A stretch of 64,000 bases of DNA from the NCBI RefSeq assembly GCF_900452385.1, contig NZ_UGOA01000001.1, positions 248,001 to 312,000 on the forward strand. Direction: 5' to 3'. Below the pieces are notes generated by a model, which was given only the letters and a program-made list of their open reading frames with translations, was not told where the DNA came from and searched no databases. Within the stretch, counting starts at the first letter, position 1. Every line of letters begins with the position of its first letter. Both the position numbers and the translations under genes were made by a program. Below are positions 9,591 through 19,863 of this stretch, piece after piece. Origin of the DNA: Legionella donaldsonii (GTDB lineage: Bacteria; Pseudomonadota; Gammaproteobacteria; Legionellales; Legionellaceae).

Positions 9591-10856
9591 GTGGCGAGAA
9601 AAATAGCTCTAAGCGATAAAACGAAGCAGTTAATGGCTAAATTAGCTGATACTCAAGCACTCTCCCAGGCATTAATTGCAGCGCAACAGAGCAATATAAT
9701 CGAGCAAGCGGAATTAGTGCGATGGCTGAATACAAGGCCACAAGGCGATAAGAGGAATGAATTTCTCCTTGAATCATTATCTGCTTCATTATTAAATGAT
9801 TTGCATAACACTTTATTCACGCAGCAAGAGCAACATAAAAAGAAATCCGATAGATCCAAGAAATTTACCTATTGGTTGTTAGCAATTGCTGGAATAATTT
9901 TTTTCGGTTGCGAAGGCTTTGATGGCATTACCGCGATGCTGGAAGTATTTACACTCACCCCTGCGGCAATTTTGGCTACGGGCGTGGTTTTTGCATTGCT
10001 TGCGATTACTGTCTTCTGTGCCTTTGATTTAGTTGAAATTGGGAAAAATCTAGGGGTAAAAAATAAAAGCGCGCCGCAACTTCTGGATATTTACTTAAAA
10101 GAAGTTAAATTAATTACTAAGATTCGCGAGTATATTCTTGCCGAGCACCTCTCTCGAGACGATATGCCTGTTGAGGAATTACAGGAAAATCTTAACCTGG
10201 TGAAGATGTTACAGGCAAAGCAGGGCGACCTGGATGTTGCACGCGCTACGATGCAAAACTTAGGTCGCCGCCCAGCTTTGCAAACAGCAAAATCAATCAC
10301 GGCGGCTGTAGCAGGCATTATCTTTTTTAGCGGGGGTTTTTTTGCTGGTCAAACGGTTGCTTTAAAAGTTGCTGAACTCTGTTTGATACCAGTTGTTGCC
10401 AGTTCCCTACCTATTATTTTTATGAGTCTTTTGACTGGTGCAGCCGCTTTTAGTGTTTATTGGTATGTCGAACGTCTTGGTATCGAAAACCTTATTGCGA
10501 GCTATGTTGGCTTGGATCAAGAAAAAATCGATGAGTTCTGTGGGGAAAAAATTGTGGCGAAAGAAAAGAAAAATTTGACACTCTTACACAGCGGTCTTAC
10601 AAAAGAGCTCCGTACTGCTACAGAAAAGCTTAAAGATCGAGTGATAGTAGTCCCTCCTCACGAAGAGTCAGAGCCTGTCTCACGAGCAAGAACACTGCCT
10701 GTAGCTAATGAAGATATAGTTCTAGCTACTAACCGTCATGGTTTTCATGCTAATAAATTGGGAATAAGAAGAGTGGCCTCAGATGGCGATTTGTTTGGCA
10801 TGTCTCCTGCGCCGTCAATAATTCCTCAAGAGGCCTCCTCTGGCGTGTACCTATAA
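9591..10856 (+). CDS. Unknown multi-pass membrane protein
   Basis: I do not recognise this 421-residue protein. A soluble helical N-terminus (1-90) is followed by two hydrophobic segments (about 94-150). A charged middle section (150-240) precedes a second hydrophobic pair (about 245-305). A polar C-terminal tail of about 115 residues is rich in K, E and R and ends in a serine-containing stretch. The start is GTG with GAGG eight bases upstream; no in-frame ATG lies nearby. It is transcribed alone, converging on hda. It could be a Dot/Icm-associated membrane protein, but no known motif supports this. Confidence 0.75.
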   Translation: MARKIALSDKTKQLMAKLADTQALSQALIAAQQSNIIEQAELVRWLNTRPQGDKRNEFLLESLSASLLNDLHNTLFTQQEQHKKKSDRSKKFTYWLLAIAGIIFFGCEGFDGITAMLEVFTLTPAAILATGVVFALLAITVFCAFDLVEIGKNLGVKNKSAPQLLDIYLKEVKLITKIREYILAEHLSRDDMPVEELQENLNLVKMLQAKQGDLDVARATMQNLGRRPALQTAKSITAAVAGIIFFSGGFFAGQTVALKVAELCLIPVVASSLPIIFMSLLTGAAAFSVYWYVERLGIENLIASYVGLDQEKIDEFCGEKIVAKEKKNLTLLHSGLTKELRTATEKLKDRVIVVPPHEESEPVSRARTLPVANEDIVLATNRHGFHANKLGIRRVASDGDLFGMSPAPSIIPQEASSGVYL

Positions 10857-10873
10857 AGCACCTTCTCCAGGGC

Positions 10874-10897
10874 AGACCAGTAGTGCACTGCTGGTCT
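10874..10897. terminator. Near-perfect 24-bp palindrome between convergent genes
   Basis: AGACCAG (10874-10880) pairs with CTGGTCT (10891-10897), and the inner AGTGCACT is also self-complementary, leaving one mismatch. It lies between the 3' ends of the 9591 gene and hda, where a bidirectional terminator is expected. T-runs are poor, so termination is uncertain. Confidence 0.5.
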
Positions 10898-10917
10898 AGT
10901 AAGAAACGTGGCTAACC

Positions 10918-11613
10918 TTAAATACTCAAAATTGACTTAACAAAAGGGATAGTAATTTTTCGTTGGGCTATTAGAGACGCTTCATCGAGCTGGTTAAGTA
11001 TAGCGTGTAAATCATGCATATTGCGTGCGCAACGATTAAGCAGAAACTGCCCAACACTGATTGGTAATTTGAAACCGCGTTTACTTGCATGTTGTTGTAG
11101 GGTTTTGATTTTTAAATCATCTTCTAACTCATTAAGTTGTACAACCAAGCCCCAGGCAAGGCGAGAGCGAAGATCCGGTAAATGGATGGGGGAAGAAGAC
11201 AGTGGGTGTTGACTCGTGATCAACAGAATAGTTTTTCCATTATCACGAACTTTATTATAGAGATGGAATAGTGCTTCTTCCCAGGCTGTATCATTTGCAA
11301 TCGTATCGATATCATCAATGGCAATCAAATCTTGCTCTGCTATCCCTTCAATACTCTCTGGTCCCCATTCTTTAAGAATTTTCAAAGGCAAATAAATGGT
11401 TGCTGCTGCATGAATGCTCATTGCCTGGCAACAGGCTTGTAATAAATGTGATTTACCGCAACCGGGATTCCCCCAGATGGTGAATAAGCGTTCCCCTTTC
11501 CCTTGTAGAGCCATGGTTAACTGTTGTTGTAATAGCGTATTAGACCCCCAACAAAAATCGGTTAAGGTTGCTTCATCATTCAGCTGAATTGCTAGTGCCA
11601 ATTGACGATTCAT
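10918..11613 (-). CDS. hda: DnaA regulatory inactivator Hda
   Basis: A DnaA-related AAA+ protein that, with the sliding clamp, stimulates ATP hydrolysis by DnaA after initiation. The N-terminus has a clamp-binding-like Q-L-A-L-A-I (residues 4-9), comparable with QLSLPL in E. coli Hda. Walker A GNPGCGKS is at 48-55 and the Walker B region I-A-I-D-D-I-D-T is near residue 110. The start at 11613 is preferred over an upstream GTG because ATGA overlaps the stop of the preceding gene (translational coupling) and because it puts the clamp motif at the N-terminus. The 231-residue length fits the family. Confidence 0.9.
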   Translation of the reverse strand: MNRQLALAIQLNDEATLTDFCWGSNTLLQQQLTMALQGKGERLFTIWGNPGCGKSHLLQACCQAMSIHAAATIYLPLKILKEWGPESIEGIAEQDLIAIDDIDTIANDTAWEEALFHLYNKVRDNGKTILLITSQHPLSSSPIHLPDLRSRLAWGLVVQLNELEDDLKIKTLQQHASKRGFKLPISVGQFLLNRCARNMHDLHAILNQLDEASLIAQRKITIPFVKSILSI

Positions 11614-12170
11614 TTGGCGAGATGATTGATTGAACACGCTCTTCTGCCCCACGTAAACACATAGTCAATGTAAGTAGCGGCAGTGGTTAGCGCTGTGAGC
11701 GCAATGAGTGTATTGATTAAATAAGGCGAAAAAGCAAAAAAAGCCAATTCAAATAGACAGGAAATAACTAGTATTATCTGCAGTGTAGTGTTAATTTTGC
11801 TCAACAGGGTTGGTTCAAAATCCAGTTTACGCTGAATGAGCCAATACCAAGCTATAACACCAATCGAGATGGTTAAATCACGAAGAAAAACCAAAATAAC
11901 CAGCCACCAAGGTAATTCCCCGATAAGCGCTAGCGAAATAAAACTCGATGCAACGAGCAATTTGTCTGCTAAAGGATCGATGAATGAACCAAAAAAACTT
12001 TGCCAGTGAAAATGCCTGGCCAACCAACCATCAATGCCGTCAGTTAGGCCAGCTAGCAGAAATGTGTAAAAAGCATTTACATATTCCTGTTGGTAAAGAA
12101 GCATTAAAAAGGGCACTATTAATACCAGGCGAAATAGGGTAAGTGCATTCGGTATGTGTTTTAGTATCAT
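11610..12170 (-). CDS. CDP-alcohol phosphatidyltransferase (PgsA-like)
   Basis: An inner-membrane phospholipid-synthesis enzyme, 186 residues with several hydrophobic helices. The full family motif is present: Asp44, Asp47-Gly48, Ala51-Arg52, Gly61, Asp65 and Asp69 (D-x2-D-G-x2-A-R-x8-G-x3-D-x3-D). The likely reaction is phosphatidylglycerophosphate synthesis, but the motif alone does not separate PgsA from related transferases. It overlaps hda by four bases (ATGA), so the two are one operon. A similar PgsA-like/hda pairing is recalled from other gammaproteobacteria. Confidence 0.88.
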   Translation of the reverse strand: MILKHIPNALTLFRLVLIVPFLMLLYQQEYVNAFYTFLLAGLTDGIDGWLARHFHWQSFFGSFIDPLADKLLVASSFISLALIGELPWWLVILVFLRDLTISIGVIAWYWLIQRKLDFEPTLLSKINTTLQIILVISCLFELAFFAFSPYLINTLIALTALTTAATYIDYVFTWGRRACSINHLAK

Positions 12171-12246
12171 GGGTAAAACGGTAAATTTAACATGCCTTCA
12201 TCCGTCGCGACAGCATTAAGGGTTACGCCAACGCGCCTTGGCGCCT

Positions 12247-12295
12247 GTGACGGTATTTTGCTATAAAGTGTATACAATAGTCTCGCTACTGTCAC
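12247..12295. repeat. Inverted repeat downstream of the siderophore gene
   Basis: GTGACGGTA (12247-12255) pairs with TACTGTCAC (12287-12295) at eight of nine positions. The 240-bp gap from 12171 to 12412 also has a short GCGCC/GGCGC palindrome (12231-12244). It lies between two minus-strand genes and could end the upstream transcript or precede the PgsA-like gene's promoter. Confidence 0.4.
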
Positions 12296-12412
12296 GCTGT
12301 TGCCATTCATTTAAGAAACTGGATGCTCATGGTTTTGCGGGCGTACTGTCCATTTGCTGGCCTGATTTTGCTGAAAAGGAATGCCTCAAATTAAATTAGT
12401 TCTAAAAAACAA

Positions 12413-14143
12413 TCAGTTATAGAATGAATGTAAAGGGTTGGTAATACGTTTAGATAGACCCTCATTGCGATTAGTTAGAAACATGCTCAATTGGCACTGG
12501 CAGTGCCAGGGTTCTGCTAATAGGCGATCGCTTTGCTGCTTGAAAATGCCTGATTCAATTGAAGGGGAGAGTTTCTTTAAAGCAGTTTGCAATTCATTAT
12601 AAACGACCCGCCAAAGCGTTTCTGCCCTAAGAGAAAAATAACGATTAAGCAGACACAGCCAATAAGCCAGATTATTTTGCAAATTACCTTCAATAAATTG
12701 TTGGCAGAGTAGGGCTAAATTATCGGTTGTTATTGCCGAGCCAGTGTGAAAAACGGGTTTAACCACGTGCTGATAACAGGGATGGATACAAACAAGACCC
12801 TTAGCTTGTTCCCGCACGATGAGTGCTTCTGGTTTGTTGTCAGTAAATATTACAAGCGTATTTTGTTGATGCGAGTCGATAGCTACACCGTAATGAAGTA
12901 ACAAATGTAATTGACCGGTTAAAACCTGGCGACAGTACAATCTAAAATAATCAATGGGGTTTAAACCGCTACTACTTATAATCTCGATGAGTAGAGGAAG
13001 ATTACTAAGGGGGGATTGCGTAAAAAGAGCCGCCAAGGGAACCATTTTTTGCCACGGCTGCAGGAAACTGCCGGGGTTTTTACGTAGGGTTAAAACAAAT
13101 TGTTTATCTTGTGTTGTAGAAATGGGTTTCTCCTGGACACTTAATCCCGCCAGCTCTTCGGCAAGGAAAAGGCTTTGTTCATAATGCTGATTCTGATGGA
13201 GTAACTGGCTAAGCCATACAGAGAAAGAGAAACTGTCAGTTGTTGACGTTGATAATAATGCCGGGTCGGTGCTCGCTGTAGAAGCAAATTCTAGATGGCA
13301 AGCGTTATTTCTTAATGGCATCGTTGTTCGAAAAGACATGGATGGTTTTACCAGTTGATGATGGGGTATTAAAATCAGTTCCTTCCTGTCAATTAATGAA
13401 GAAAAGGTGTTTTGTAGTTGATTGCGCCATTGCCAGGGATGCATCGGCATAGGGTAGTATTCTGTGATATCGACTTGCTTAAAACGCAGTTTTTCTTGCC
13501 ATAGTTTGTATTCTTTGGGGAATTGATTGGCTATCAATTCAGAGTAGTTTATTTGATTGGTGGTGAGCTGGGCTTGTTGTTTACGTAGAGCACACCAGTG
13601 CAGGCTGATTTGTGCATTAAATTCGGGTGAGTATTGTAATACTTCACGACGACTGAATCCTATTTTGGCGCGAAACTGAGGTTGGCTGGGATGACCGAGG
13701 CAACCCCATTGTTCAAGCAGCTGTATTATATCTTGGCAGTTTTGTTCAGTGCTTAACCACATCCAGAAACTGGTGTAATTCTTTGCTTGCCGTTTTAGTC
13801 CTGCTTGCCAATGTTGGCGATAAGCTTGCGCCATCGCATCGTTAGCAATGGATTCATCCAGTTCATCTCGTAAACGCTGCCAGTGAAAAAAAACAGAAGC
13901 TGGTTGATTGGTTTTAAGTTTTGCTTGTAATTGGGCGAGAAAATCGTGCACATGATGGCTGATGATAGGTTCTGCTATAAGACCCTCCCTCATTACTGCC
14001 TGCTGTAGACGCTGCAAGCATTGGCGATGAGCAAGAGAGATAAAATGCTCAATAGCACGTTGTGGTAAACCAATTCCTACTTCAAAAAGGAGAAATCGTA
14101 ATTGGTGACTTAATTCCTGGAAATTACTGTGAGCTAAGGCCAT
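12413..14143 (-). CDS. frgA: IucA/IucC-family siderophore synthetase (FrgA-like)
   Basis: An NRPS-independent siderophore synthetase that would condense a carboxylic acid such as citrate with an amine or hydroxylamine using ATP. The 576 residues match IucA/IucC length. Recognisable elements are K-P-S-M-S-F-R-T-T near residue 265 (ATP-binding region) and H-Y-G-V-A-I-D-S-H-Q-Q-N near 425, the family H-G-x-A-x-E-x-H-x-Q-N block. The start follows CAGGAG. A Fur box overlaps the promoter. No transporter, receptor or second synthetase is adjacent. The assignment to FrgA (Fur-regulated gene of L. pneumophila) rests on the Fur box and on location next to the yhbY-ftsH-nuo block; LbtA is the alternative. 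Confidence 0.85.
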   Translation of the reverse strand: MALAHSNFQELSHQLRFLLFEVGIGLPQRAIEHFISLAHRQCLQRLQQAVMREGLIAEPIISHHVHDFLAQLQAKLKTNQPASVFFHWQRLRDELDESIANDAMAQAYRQHWQAGLKRQAKNYTSFWMWLSTEQNCQDIIQLLEQWGCLGHPSQPQFRAKIGFSRREVLQYSPEFNAQISLHWCALRKQQAQLTTNQINYSELIANQFPKEYKLWQEKLRFKQVDITEYYPMPMHPWQWRNQLQNTFSSLIDRKELILIPHHQLVKPSMSFRTTMPLRNNACHLEFASTASTDPALLSTSTTDSFSFSVWLSQLLHQNQHYEQSLFLAEELAGLSVQEKPISTTQDKQFVLTLRKNPGSFLQPWQKMVPLAALFTQSPLSNLPLLIEIISSSGLNPIDYFRLYCRQVLTGQLHLLLHYGVAIDSHQQNTLVIFTDNKPEALIVREQAKGLVCIHPCYQHVVKPVFHTGSAITTDNLALLCQQFIEGNLQNNLAYWLCLLNRYFSLRAETLWRVVYNELQTALKKLSPSIESGIFKQQSDRLLAEPWHCQCQLSMFLTNRNEGLSKRITNPLHSFYN

Positions 14144-14183
14144 TCTTCACTCCTGATTAAGCGATAGAACAAGAATTGAATTC

Positions 14184-14213
14184 AATATAAATGATAATCA
14201 TTCTCATTTGCAA
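14184..14213 (-). promoter_or_regulatory. Fur box overlapping the frgA promoter
   Basis: Positions 14187-14205 match the 19-bp Fur consensus at 15 positions, including the unbroken core AATGATAATCATT. On the minus strand, TTGCAA (14213-14208) and TATATT (14189-14184) sit 18 bp apart, so the Fur site fills the spacer. This predicts repression by Fur-Fe(II) under iron-replete conditions. Confidence 0.8.
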
Positions 14214-14419
14214 GGGGTGACAGCAAACCGATTCGATTTGCAAATAACCAGGTGGTGGAAAACTAGCCCTAAGACATAACAAGAAGTGCGTATGGTTTGC
14301 TGTGTAAATAAAGCACTATAAGGATAATCAATGAATTGCAAAACGGTCCTAGCGCAGCTAACCCGCTTTATATCAGGTTACTACGCTGCTTATCAGGCTA
14401 CGATAAAACGGAGTCGAAG

Positions 14420-14686
14420 TTATTCTTCGTTTTGACGGTAAATGATGGCTGTGTTGCCAATTAATTGCACTAAATCAGCGTGCAGTTGCGTGCAAAGTTC
14501 AGTTGCCATTTTTTGTCGATCTTCTTTTTCAGCACCAGCAATTTTAATTTTGATGAGTTCATGGGCTAGTAATGCTATATTTGTTTCCTCAACGACTGCT
14601 GGTGTAAGTCCCTTAGCGCCCAAAAGGACCACTGGCCTTAAATGATGGGCCTTTGCTTTTAAAGATTGTTTGAATGCAGTGTCCAT
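14420..14686 (-). CDS. yhbY: YhbY/CRS1-CRM ribosome assembly RNA-binding protein
   Basis: A small CRM-domain protein associated with large-subunit assembly. The 88-residue length and the L-G-A-K-G-L-T loop (near residue 26; family G-x-x-G loop) identify it. The second ATG at 14686 is chosen because AGGA lies eight bases upstream; the ATG at 14695 has its purines too close. It is divergent from rlmE, the same neighbour as in E. coli. The 276-bp gap before the frgA start holds only the Fur box and no ORF. Confidence 0.9.
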   Translation of the reverse strand: MDTAFKQSLKAKAHHLRPVVLLGAKGLTPAVVEETNIALLAHELIKIKIAGAEKEDRQKMATELCTQLHADLVQLIGNTAIIYRQNEE

Positions 14687-14790
14687 AATAGCCATCCTGA
14701 TTATTAAAACGACAAATTATTGCACGTTTTGCTGGGAAAAGGTAGCAAATTTCAGTATCATGCACTAATTCCTTTATTGATTTAATTGTT

Positions 14791-15411
14791 ATGCCTCGTT
14801 CCAAAAGTAGTAAACGCTGGTTGCAAGAACATTTTGATGATGTTTATGTCAAAAAAGCCCAGGCTGAAGGGTACCGCAGCCGTGCAGTATACAAACTAAA
14901 AGAAGTCGATGAGAAGGAGCGATTGTTGCGCCCCGGTATGACAGTCGTTGATTTAGGAGCGGCTCCGGGTGGATGGACACAGTATGTGACTGAAAAACTG
15001 GATGGACATGGTACCATTATTGCATTAGATCTCTTGTCTATGGATGCTTTGCCAGGTGTGGATTTTATTCAGGGTGATTTTCGTGAGGATGCTGTTTTGC
15101 AGCAGCTGATGGATTTAGTCCCAGAGCGTGGGGTAGACTTGCTTTTATCAGATATGGCCCCAAATATGAGTGGTTCGGCAGCAGTGGACATCCCCAGTGC
15201 CATGTATTTGGCAGAACTGGCTTTCGATTTTGGCAATAAAATGTTAAAACCAGGAGGTACATTGCTCATGAAAATATTTCACGGAACAGGGTTTGATGAG
15301 CTTGTAAAACAAGCTCGCGGGCAATTTGACAAAGTGGTCATTCGTAAGCCTGCAGCGTCTCGTGCCCGCTCACGAGAAACCTATTTGCTGGCGAAGGGCT
15401 ATAATTTATAG
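14791..15411 (+). CDS. rlmE: 23S rRNA (uridine-2'-O) methyltransferase RlmE/FtsJ
   Basis: SAM-dependent 2'-O-methylation of U2552 in the 23S A-loop. The SAM motif [10 protein letters not shown] is at about residues 52-61. S-D-M-A-P-N (about 124-129) and M-K-I-F-H-G (about 160) carry the catalytic Asp and Lys of the family K-D-K-E tetrad. The 206-residue length is normal. It precedes ftsH by 52 bp, as in E. coli, suggesting one operon. Confidence 0.96.
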   Translation: MPRSKSSKRWLQEHFDDVYVKKAQAEGYRSRAVYKLKEVDEKERLLRPGMTVVDLGAAPGGWTQYVTEKLDGHGTIIALDLLSMDALPGVDFIQGDFREDAVLQQLMDLVPERGVDLLLSDMAPNMSGSAAVDIPSAMYLAELAFDFGNKMLKPGGTLLMKIFHGTGFDELVKQARGQFDKVVIRKPAASRARSRETYLLAKGYNL

Positions 15412-15463
15412 TAACTTTATCGTTCTAACGTCGTAGAAATACGTCACAATCGAGGTTAATGCT

Positions 15464-17383
15464 TTGAACGACATGGTAAAAAATTTATTTTTGTGGTTGA
15501 TTATAGCAATTGTGCTGGTCTCCGTGTTCAGTAATTTTGGCCCCCGCCATACTTCCGCCGAGAAACTTTCTTATAGTCAGTTTTTAAGAGAAGTCGAGCA
15601 AGGCACGGTTAATTCCGTCACCATTGAGGATAATAAAATTATCAAAGGGGTGACCAAAAATAATCATCGTTTTGTGACTTATATGCCTATGCAGGATGAT
15701 GCCTTGCTGGGTGAATTGCTAAAATCAAAGGTTGATATTAGTGGTCAGGAAAAGCAACAAGAGAGTTTCTTGCTTCATTTATTTATCAACTGGTTCCCAA
15801 TGCTTCTCTTAATTGGCGTTTGGATTTTCTTTATGCGCCAAATGCAAGGTGGTGGTGGCCGCGGGGCAATGTCTTTTGGCCGTTCACGCGCCCGCCTGTT
15901 GGGTGAAGATCAGGTCAAAGTTACTTTTGCTGATGTAGCTGGTGTTGATGAAGCTAAAGAAGAAGTGAAAGAACTTGTCGATTTTCTGCGTGATCCCAGT
16001 AAATTTCAGAACCTGGGTGGCCGTATCCCTCGAGGGGTTTTATTAGTTGGTCCCCCTGGAACAGGTAAGACTTTGTTGGCGAAAGCAGTGGCTGGCGAAG
16101 CAAAAGTTCCCTTTTTCACGATTTCTGGTTCGGACTTCGTCGAGATGTTTGTGGGTGTCGGTGCTTCACGGGTCCGAGATATGTTTGAGCAGGCAAAAAA
16201 ACACGCACCTTGTATTATTTTCATCGATGAGATCGATGCGGTGGGGAGACATCGTGGCGCCGGGCTCGGTGGAGGGCACGATGAGCGTGAGCAAACCTTA
16301 AACCAATTGCTGGTAGAAATGGATGGTTTTGAAGGCAATGAGGGTGTGATAGTCGTATCAGCAACTAACCGACCTGATGTCCTTGACCCTGCTCTTTTGC
16401 GTCCTGGTCGTTTTGACCGTCAAGTTGTTGTGCCTTTACCCGATATTCGTGGACGTGAACAGATACTGAAAGTGCACTTACAAAAAGTGCCTATCGATAA
16501 GCAAGTTGAAATAATGCCTATTGCTCGAGGTACACCAGGCTTTTCTGGTGCAGATTTAGCGAATTTGGTAAATGAGGCCGCATTATTTGCTGCACGTGCT
16601 AACAAGCGCAAAGTAGGCATGATTGAGCTTGATAAAGCGAAAGATAAGATCATGATGGGTGCCGAACGGCGTTCGATGGTCATGGATGAGAACGAGAAAA
16701 AATTAACAGCCTATCATGAAGCTGGTCATGCTATTGTAGGTTTGTTGGTTCCTGAACATGACCCTGTTTATAAGGTAACCATTATTCCTCGTGGTCGTGC
16801 GCTTGGTGTAACTATGTTTCTGCCCGAGCAGGATCGCTATAGCCATAGTAAACGGCGTTTGGAAAGCCAGTTATCCAGCTTGTTTGGTGGTCGTATTGCT
16901 GAGGAAATAATTTTCGGTGTTGAAAGCGTAACGACAGGTGCATCAAACGACATTATGCGTGCGACTGAAATTGCTCGTAAGATGGTTACAACTTGGGGAT
17001 TATCAACGCTCGGTCCGCTGACCTTTGGCGAAGAGGAAGGTGAAGTATTTCTCGGTAGAAGTGTTAGTCAGCATAAGGAAATTTCTGACAAAACAGCACA
17101 ACAGATCGATGAAGAAGTCAGACAGATTGTAGACAGGAATTACCAACGGGCTAAAGAAATTCTTAATGCCAATCTGGATAAGTTACATTTGATGGCTGAT
17201 GGTTTGATTAAGTATGAAACCATTGATGCGAAGCAAATACAGGAAATTATGTCAGGGCATGAGCCTTCTCCGCCAGAGGATTGGGAAGCAAACAAGGCTA
17301 CCCAGAAGGATAAAAAAGGCGAAGATCCCACATCAAAACCGGTAAATGGCAAACCTGTTGACCACCCTGCTGGGGAACACTAA
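15464..17383 (+). CDS. ftsH: ATP-dependent zinc metalloprotease FtsH
   Basis: A membrane-anchored AAA+ protease that degrades misfolded membrane proteins and regulators such as LpxC. Two membrane helices lie at about residues 5-25 and 102-124. The AAA domain has Walker A GPPGTGKT (196-203), and the zinc site HEAGH is at 418-422. The TTG at 15464 has GAGG eight bases upstream; the ATG at 15473, which would give the usual M-V-K-N-L start, has it 17 bases away, so the TTG is preferred but not certain. The C-terminal tail is charged and variable. A terminator follows. Confidence 0.96.
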   Translation: MNDMVKNLFLWLIIAIVLVSVFSNFGPRHTSAEKLSYSQFLREVEQGTVNSVTIEDNKIIKGVTKNNHRFVTYMPMQDDALLGELLKSKVDISGQEKQQESFLLHLFINWFPMLLLIGVWIFFMRQMQGGGGRGAMSFGRSRARLLGEDQVKVTFADVAGVDEAKEEVKELVDFLRDPSKFQNLGGRIPRGVLLVGPPGTGKTLLAKAVAGEAKVPFFTISGSDFVEMFVGVGASRVRDMFEQAKKHAPCIIFIDEIDAVGRHRGAGLGGGHDEREQTLNQLLVEMDGFEGNEGVIVVSATNRPDVLDPALLRPGRFDRQVVVPLPDIRGREQILKVHLQKVPIDKQVEIMPIARGTPGFSGADLANLVNEAALFAARANKRKVGMIELDKAKDKIMMGAERRSMVMDENEKKLTAYHEAGHAIVGLLVPEHDPVYKVTIIPRGRALGVTMFLPEQDRYSHSKRRLESQLSSLFGGRIAEEIIFGVESVTTGASNDIMRATEIARKMVTTWGLSTLGPLTFGEEEGEVFLGRSVSQHKEISDKTAQQIDEEVRQIVDRNYQRAKEILNANLDKLHLMADGLIKYETIDAKQIQEIMSGHEPSPPEDWEANKATQKDKKGEDPTSKPVNGKPVDHPAGEH

Positions 17384-17404
17384 ATCTAATCTTAATCATT
17401 ATTA

Positions 17405-17443
17405 TCATCAAGCTGCTGGCAAAGGGCTTGATGAATTTTTTTT
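17405..17443 (+). terminator. Rho-independent terminator after ftsH
   Basis: TCATCAAGC (17405-17413) pairs perfectly with GCTTGATGA (17426-17434), followed by ATTTTTTTT. It lies 22 bp past the ftsH stop and 13 bp before folP, so folP expression would rely on read-through or an internal promoter. Confidence 0.8.
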
Positions 17444-17455
17444 GAGAAATATATA

Positions 17456-18328
17456 GTGAATAGAGAACAGCTTGAACAATGGTGTGAATTTCACCAATCT
17501 ACCAATGACAGAAAGGTGTTGCGAAAACCCTTGATTATGGGGGTTTTGAATATTACCCCTGATTCTTTTTCAGATGGCGGACAATACTATAACGCACCGG
17601 AAAAAGCGGTCGCCCGCGCGCAACAAATGATTGCAGAAGGTGCTGATATTATTGATATCGGGGGGGAATCTTCAAGACCAGGGGCCTTGCCTGTTAGCAG
17701 TGCCGAGGAATTGGCAAGGGTGATTCCCTTAATCAAAGCGTTGCGAGCAGAAAGTGATGTGTGTATCTCTATCGATACGACTAAAGCAGACCTTATGGCA
17801 AATGCAGTTGCTGCTGGCGCTTCTATGATTAACGATATCAGTGCTTTAGCAGGCGATGAGTCATTGGAAACAGCAGCTAGTTTAGGTGTACCCGTATGTT
17901 TGATGCATATGCAGGGACGACCCGAAAGTATGCAAAATAATCCCCATTACAGTGGCAGTGTCGTGGATGAGGTGAACTTGTTTTTTCAGCAACGCGTAGA
18001 ATGTTGTCTAGCTGCTGGAATTAAAACTAAGCACCTTATTCTTGATCCTGGCTTTGGTTTTGGAAAGACGCCTGAGCATAATCTCTTCATGGTTAAACGT
18101 CTTGCTGCTTTTAGGCAGCATAACTTGCCTTTGATGCTTGGTGCATCACGCAAAAGTACACTCGGCTATTTGACGGGCAAGCCAGTTAATCAACGTTTGG
18201 CCAGTGGCTTGGCAATTGCTCTTTTTGCCATGTTACAAGGGGTTGGAATTATTAGAACCCATGATATTGCTGAAACCTATCAAGCCCTACTAACAATGCA
18301 AGCTATTAATCAGGCTGATAAAGAATAA
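17456..18328 (+). CDS. folP: Dihydropteroate synthase
   Basis: Condenses p-aminobenzoate with dihydropterin pyrophosphate in folate synthesis; the target of sulfonamides. The 290-residue protein has the pterin-binding signatures [11 protein letters not shown] (residues 32-42) and [11 protein letters not shown] (about 65-75). The K-S-T near residue 240 belongs to the phosphate site. The start is GTG with a weak GAGA upstream. It is followed 17 bp later by glmM, an order shared with E. coli. Confidence 0.95.
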   Translation: MNREQLEQWCEFHQSTNDRKVLRKPLIMGVLNITPDSFSDGGQYYNAPEKAVARAQQMIAEGADIIDIGGESSRPGALPVSSAEELARVIPLIKALRAESDVCISIDTTKADLMANAVAAGASMINDISALAGDESLETAASLGVPVCLMHMQGRPESMQNNPHYSGSVVDEVNLFFQQRVECCLAAGIKTKHLILDPGFGFGKTPEHNLFMVKRLAAFRQHNLPLMLGASRKSTLGYLTGKPVNQRLASGLAIALFAMLQGVGIIRTHDIAETYQALLTMQAINQADKE

Positions 18329-18345
18329 CGAAAGAGGAAATACGG

Positions 18346-19707
18346 ATGAATCAACGAAAATATTTTGGTACAGACGGGATTCGAGGACAGGTTGGTTTAT
18401 CCAATGTTAACCCAGAATTTATGTTGAAGCTGGGATGGGCTGTAGGGCGAGTCCTTGCAAATGGGCAGCGTAAAAAAGTGATTATTGGGAAAGATACGCG
18501 TATCTCCGGCTACATGCTTGAATCGGCACTGGAGGCTGGTCTTTCAGCGGCAGGGGTTGATGTTAGCTTGCTAGGGCCAATGCCAACGCCAGCGGTTGCT
18601 TACCTGACCCAAACCCTGCGTGCCAATGCGGGAATCGTAATAAGCGCCTCACATAACCTCTTTGAAGATAATGGTATTAAATTCTTTTCCGCTGATGGTA
18701 GTAAATTACCGGATGAGGTGGAATTAGCAATTGAAGCTGAAATGGAAAAACCGTTACAAACGGTTGCCTCAGCAAAATTAGGAAAGGCGATGCGTATTAA
18801 TGATGCGCCTGGCCGCTATATTGAATTTTGTAAATCGACTATCCCTTCATTGACTCGCTTGTCGGGCCTTAAAATAGTGGTGGATTGCGCTAATGGTGCG
18901 ACTTATCACATTGCTCCCAATGTATTCAGTGAGCTAGGAGCGGAAGTGATTACAATTGGGGATAAACCTGATGGATTTAATATCAATCAGAAATGCGGTT
19001 CAACAGAGCCAGAGGCTTTAAAACGGCATGTTTTGGCCAAAGGTGCGGATCTTGGGATTGCTTTAGATGGTGATGGTGATCGACTGATCATGATTGATGC
19101 CGCCGGTAATATAATTGATGGTGATCAGGTTATTTATGTTATTGCGAAAGATCGATTTCAAAGAGGATCATTACAAGGTGGTGTTGTTGGGACCTTAATG
19201 AGTAATTATGGTTTGGAGAAGGCTATTACAACAATGGGCGTACCCTTTTTGCGTACAAAAGTCGGTGATCGCTATGTGTTAGAAACCCTAAAAAAACAAG
19301 AATGGAAAATTGGTGGTGAATCCTCAGGCCATATTGTTTGTCTCGATAAAACAACCACAGGCGATGGTATAATTGCTGCCTTACAAGTCTTGGCTTGTAT
19401 GGTAAAACAAGAGAAAACCCTGCAGCAGTTAGTCGAGGGTGTTCAATTACTTCCGCAATCACTAGTCAATATTAAAACCGAAAAAGCAGTATTACTGGCT
19501 GAAGATCCCCGGGTTTTAGAAATTGTTGCTGCTTTAAGCAACCAACTACAAGGTGAAGGACGTGTTTTATTACGTCCCTCAGGAACTGAACCCTTATTAC
19601 GTGTCATGGTTGAAGGGGTTGATAGTCATCAAGTAAAGTCACAGGCTGAACAATTGAGCGATGAAATTAGGCATATTGAGCAGAAAATTGCTGGTACACC
19701 TCTTTGA
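18346..19707 (+). CDS. glmM: Phosphoglucosamine mutase
   Basis: Converts glucosamine-6-phosphate to glucosamine-1-phosphate for peptidoglycan and LPS precursors. The phosphoserine loop SASHN gives catalytic Ser102, the same number as E. coli GlmM. The metal loop D-G-D-G-D-R is near residue 244, the sugar loop G-G-E-S-S-G-H near 324, and the phosphate-binding R-P-S-G-T-E-P near 410. The 453-residue length is standard. The ribosome site is AAAGAGGAAA. Confidence 0.96.
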   Translation: MNQRKYFGTDGIRGQVGLSNVNPEFMLKLGWAVGRVLANGQRKKVIIGKDTRISGYMLESALEAGLSAAGVDVSLLGPMPTPAVAYLTQTLRANAGIVISASHNLFEDNGIKFFSADGSKLPDEVELAIEAEMEKPLQTVASAKLGKAMRINDAPGRYIEFCKSTIPSLTRLSGLKIVVDCANGATYHIAPNVFSELGAEVITIGDKPDGFNINQKCGSTEPEALKRHVLAKGADLGIALDGDGDRLIMIDAAGNIIDGDQVIYVIAKDRFQRGSLQGGVVGTLMSNYGLEKAITTMGVPFLRTKVGDRYVLETLKKQEWKIGGESSGHIVCLDKTTTGDGIIAALQVLACMVKQEKTLQQLVEGVQLLPQSLVNIKTEKAVLLAEDPRVLEIVAALSNQLQGEGRVLLRPSGTEPLLRVMVEGVDSHQVKSQAEQLSDEIRHIEQKIAGTPL

Positions 19708-19863
19708 GTGCGCAAGTCTACTAATCCGAGCAGATTTTAACTGATTTAAGAGGCTAGCAGCGTGTAACGAGTAAAGAATCAACACTGTTTAATAAAAGGC
19801 AAATCTAAAGCTAGGATTTCACAGTACTTTGTTGTATATTCCGCACGGTGATTTGGGGGGCAA

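Noticed and set aside
16006..16338. 110-codon minus-strand frame in ftsH
   Set aside because: Antisense to the AAA domain; composition is explained by the coding strand.
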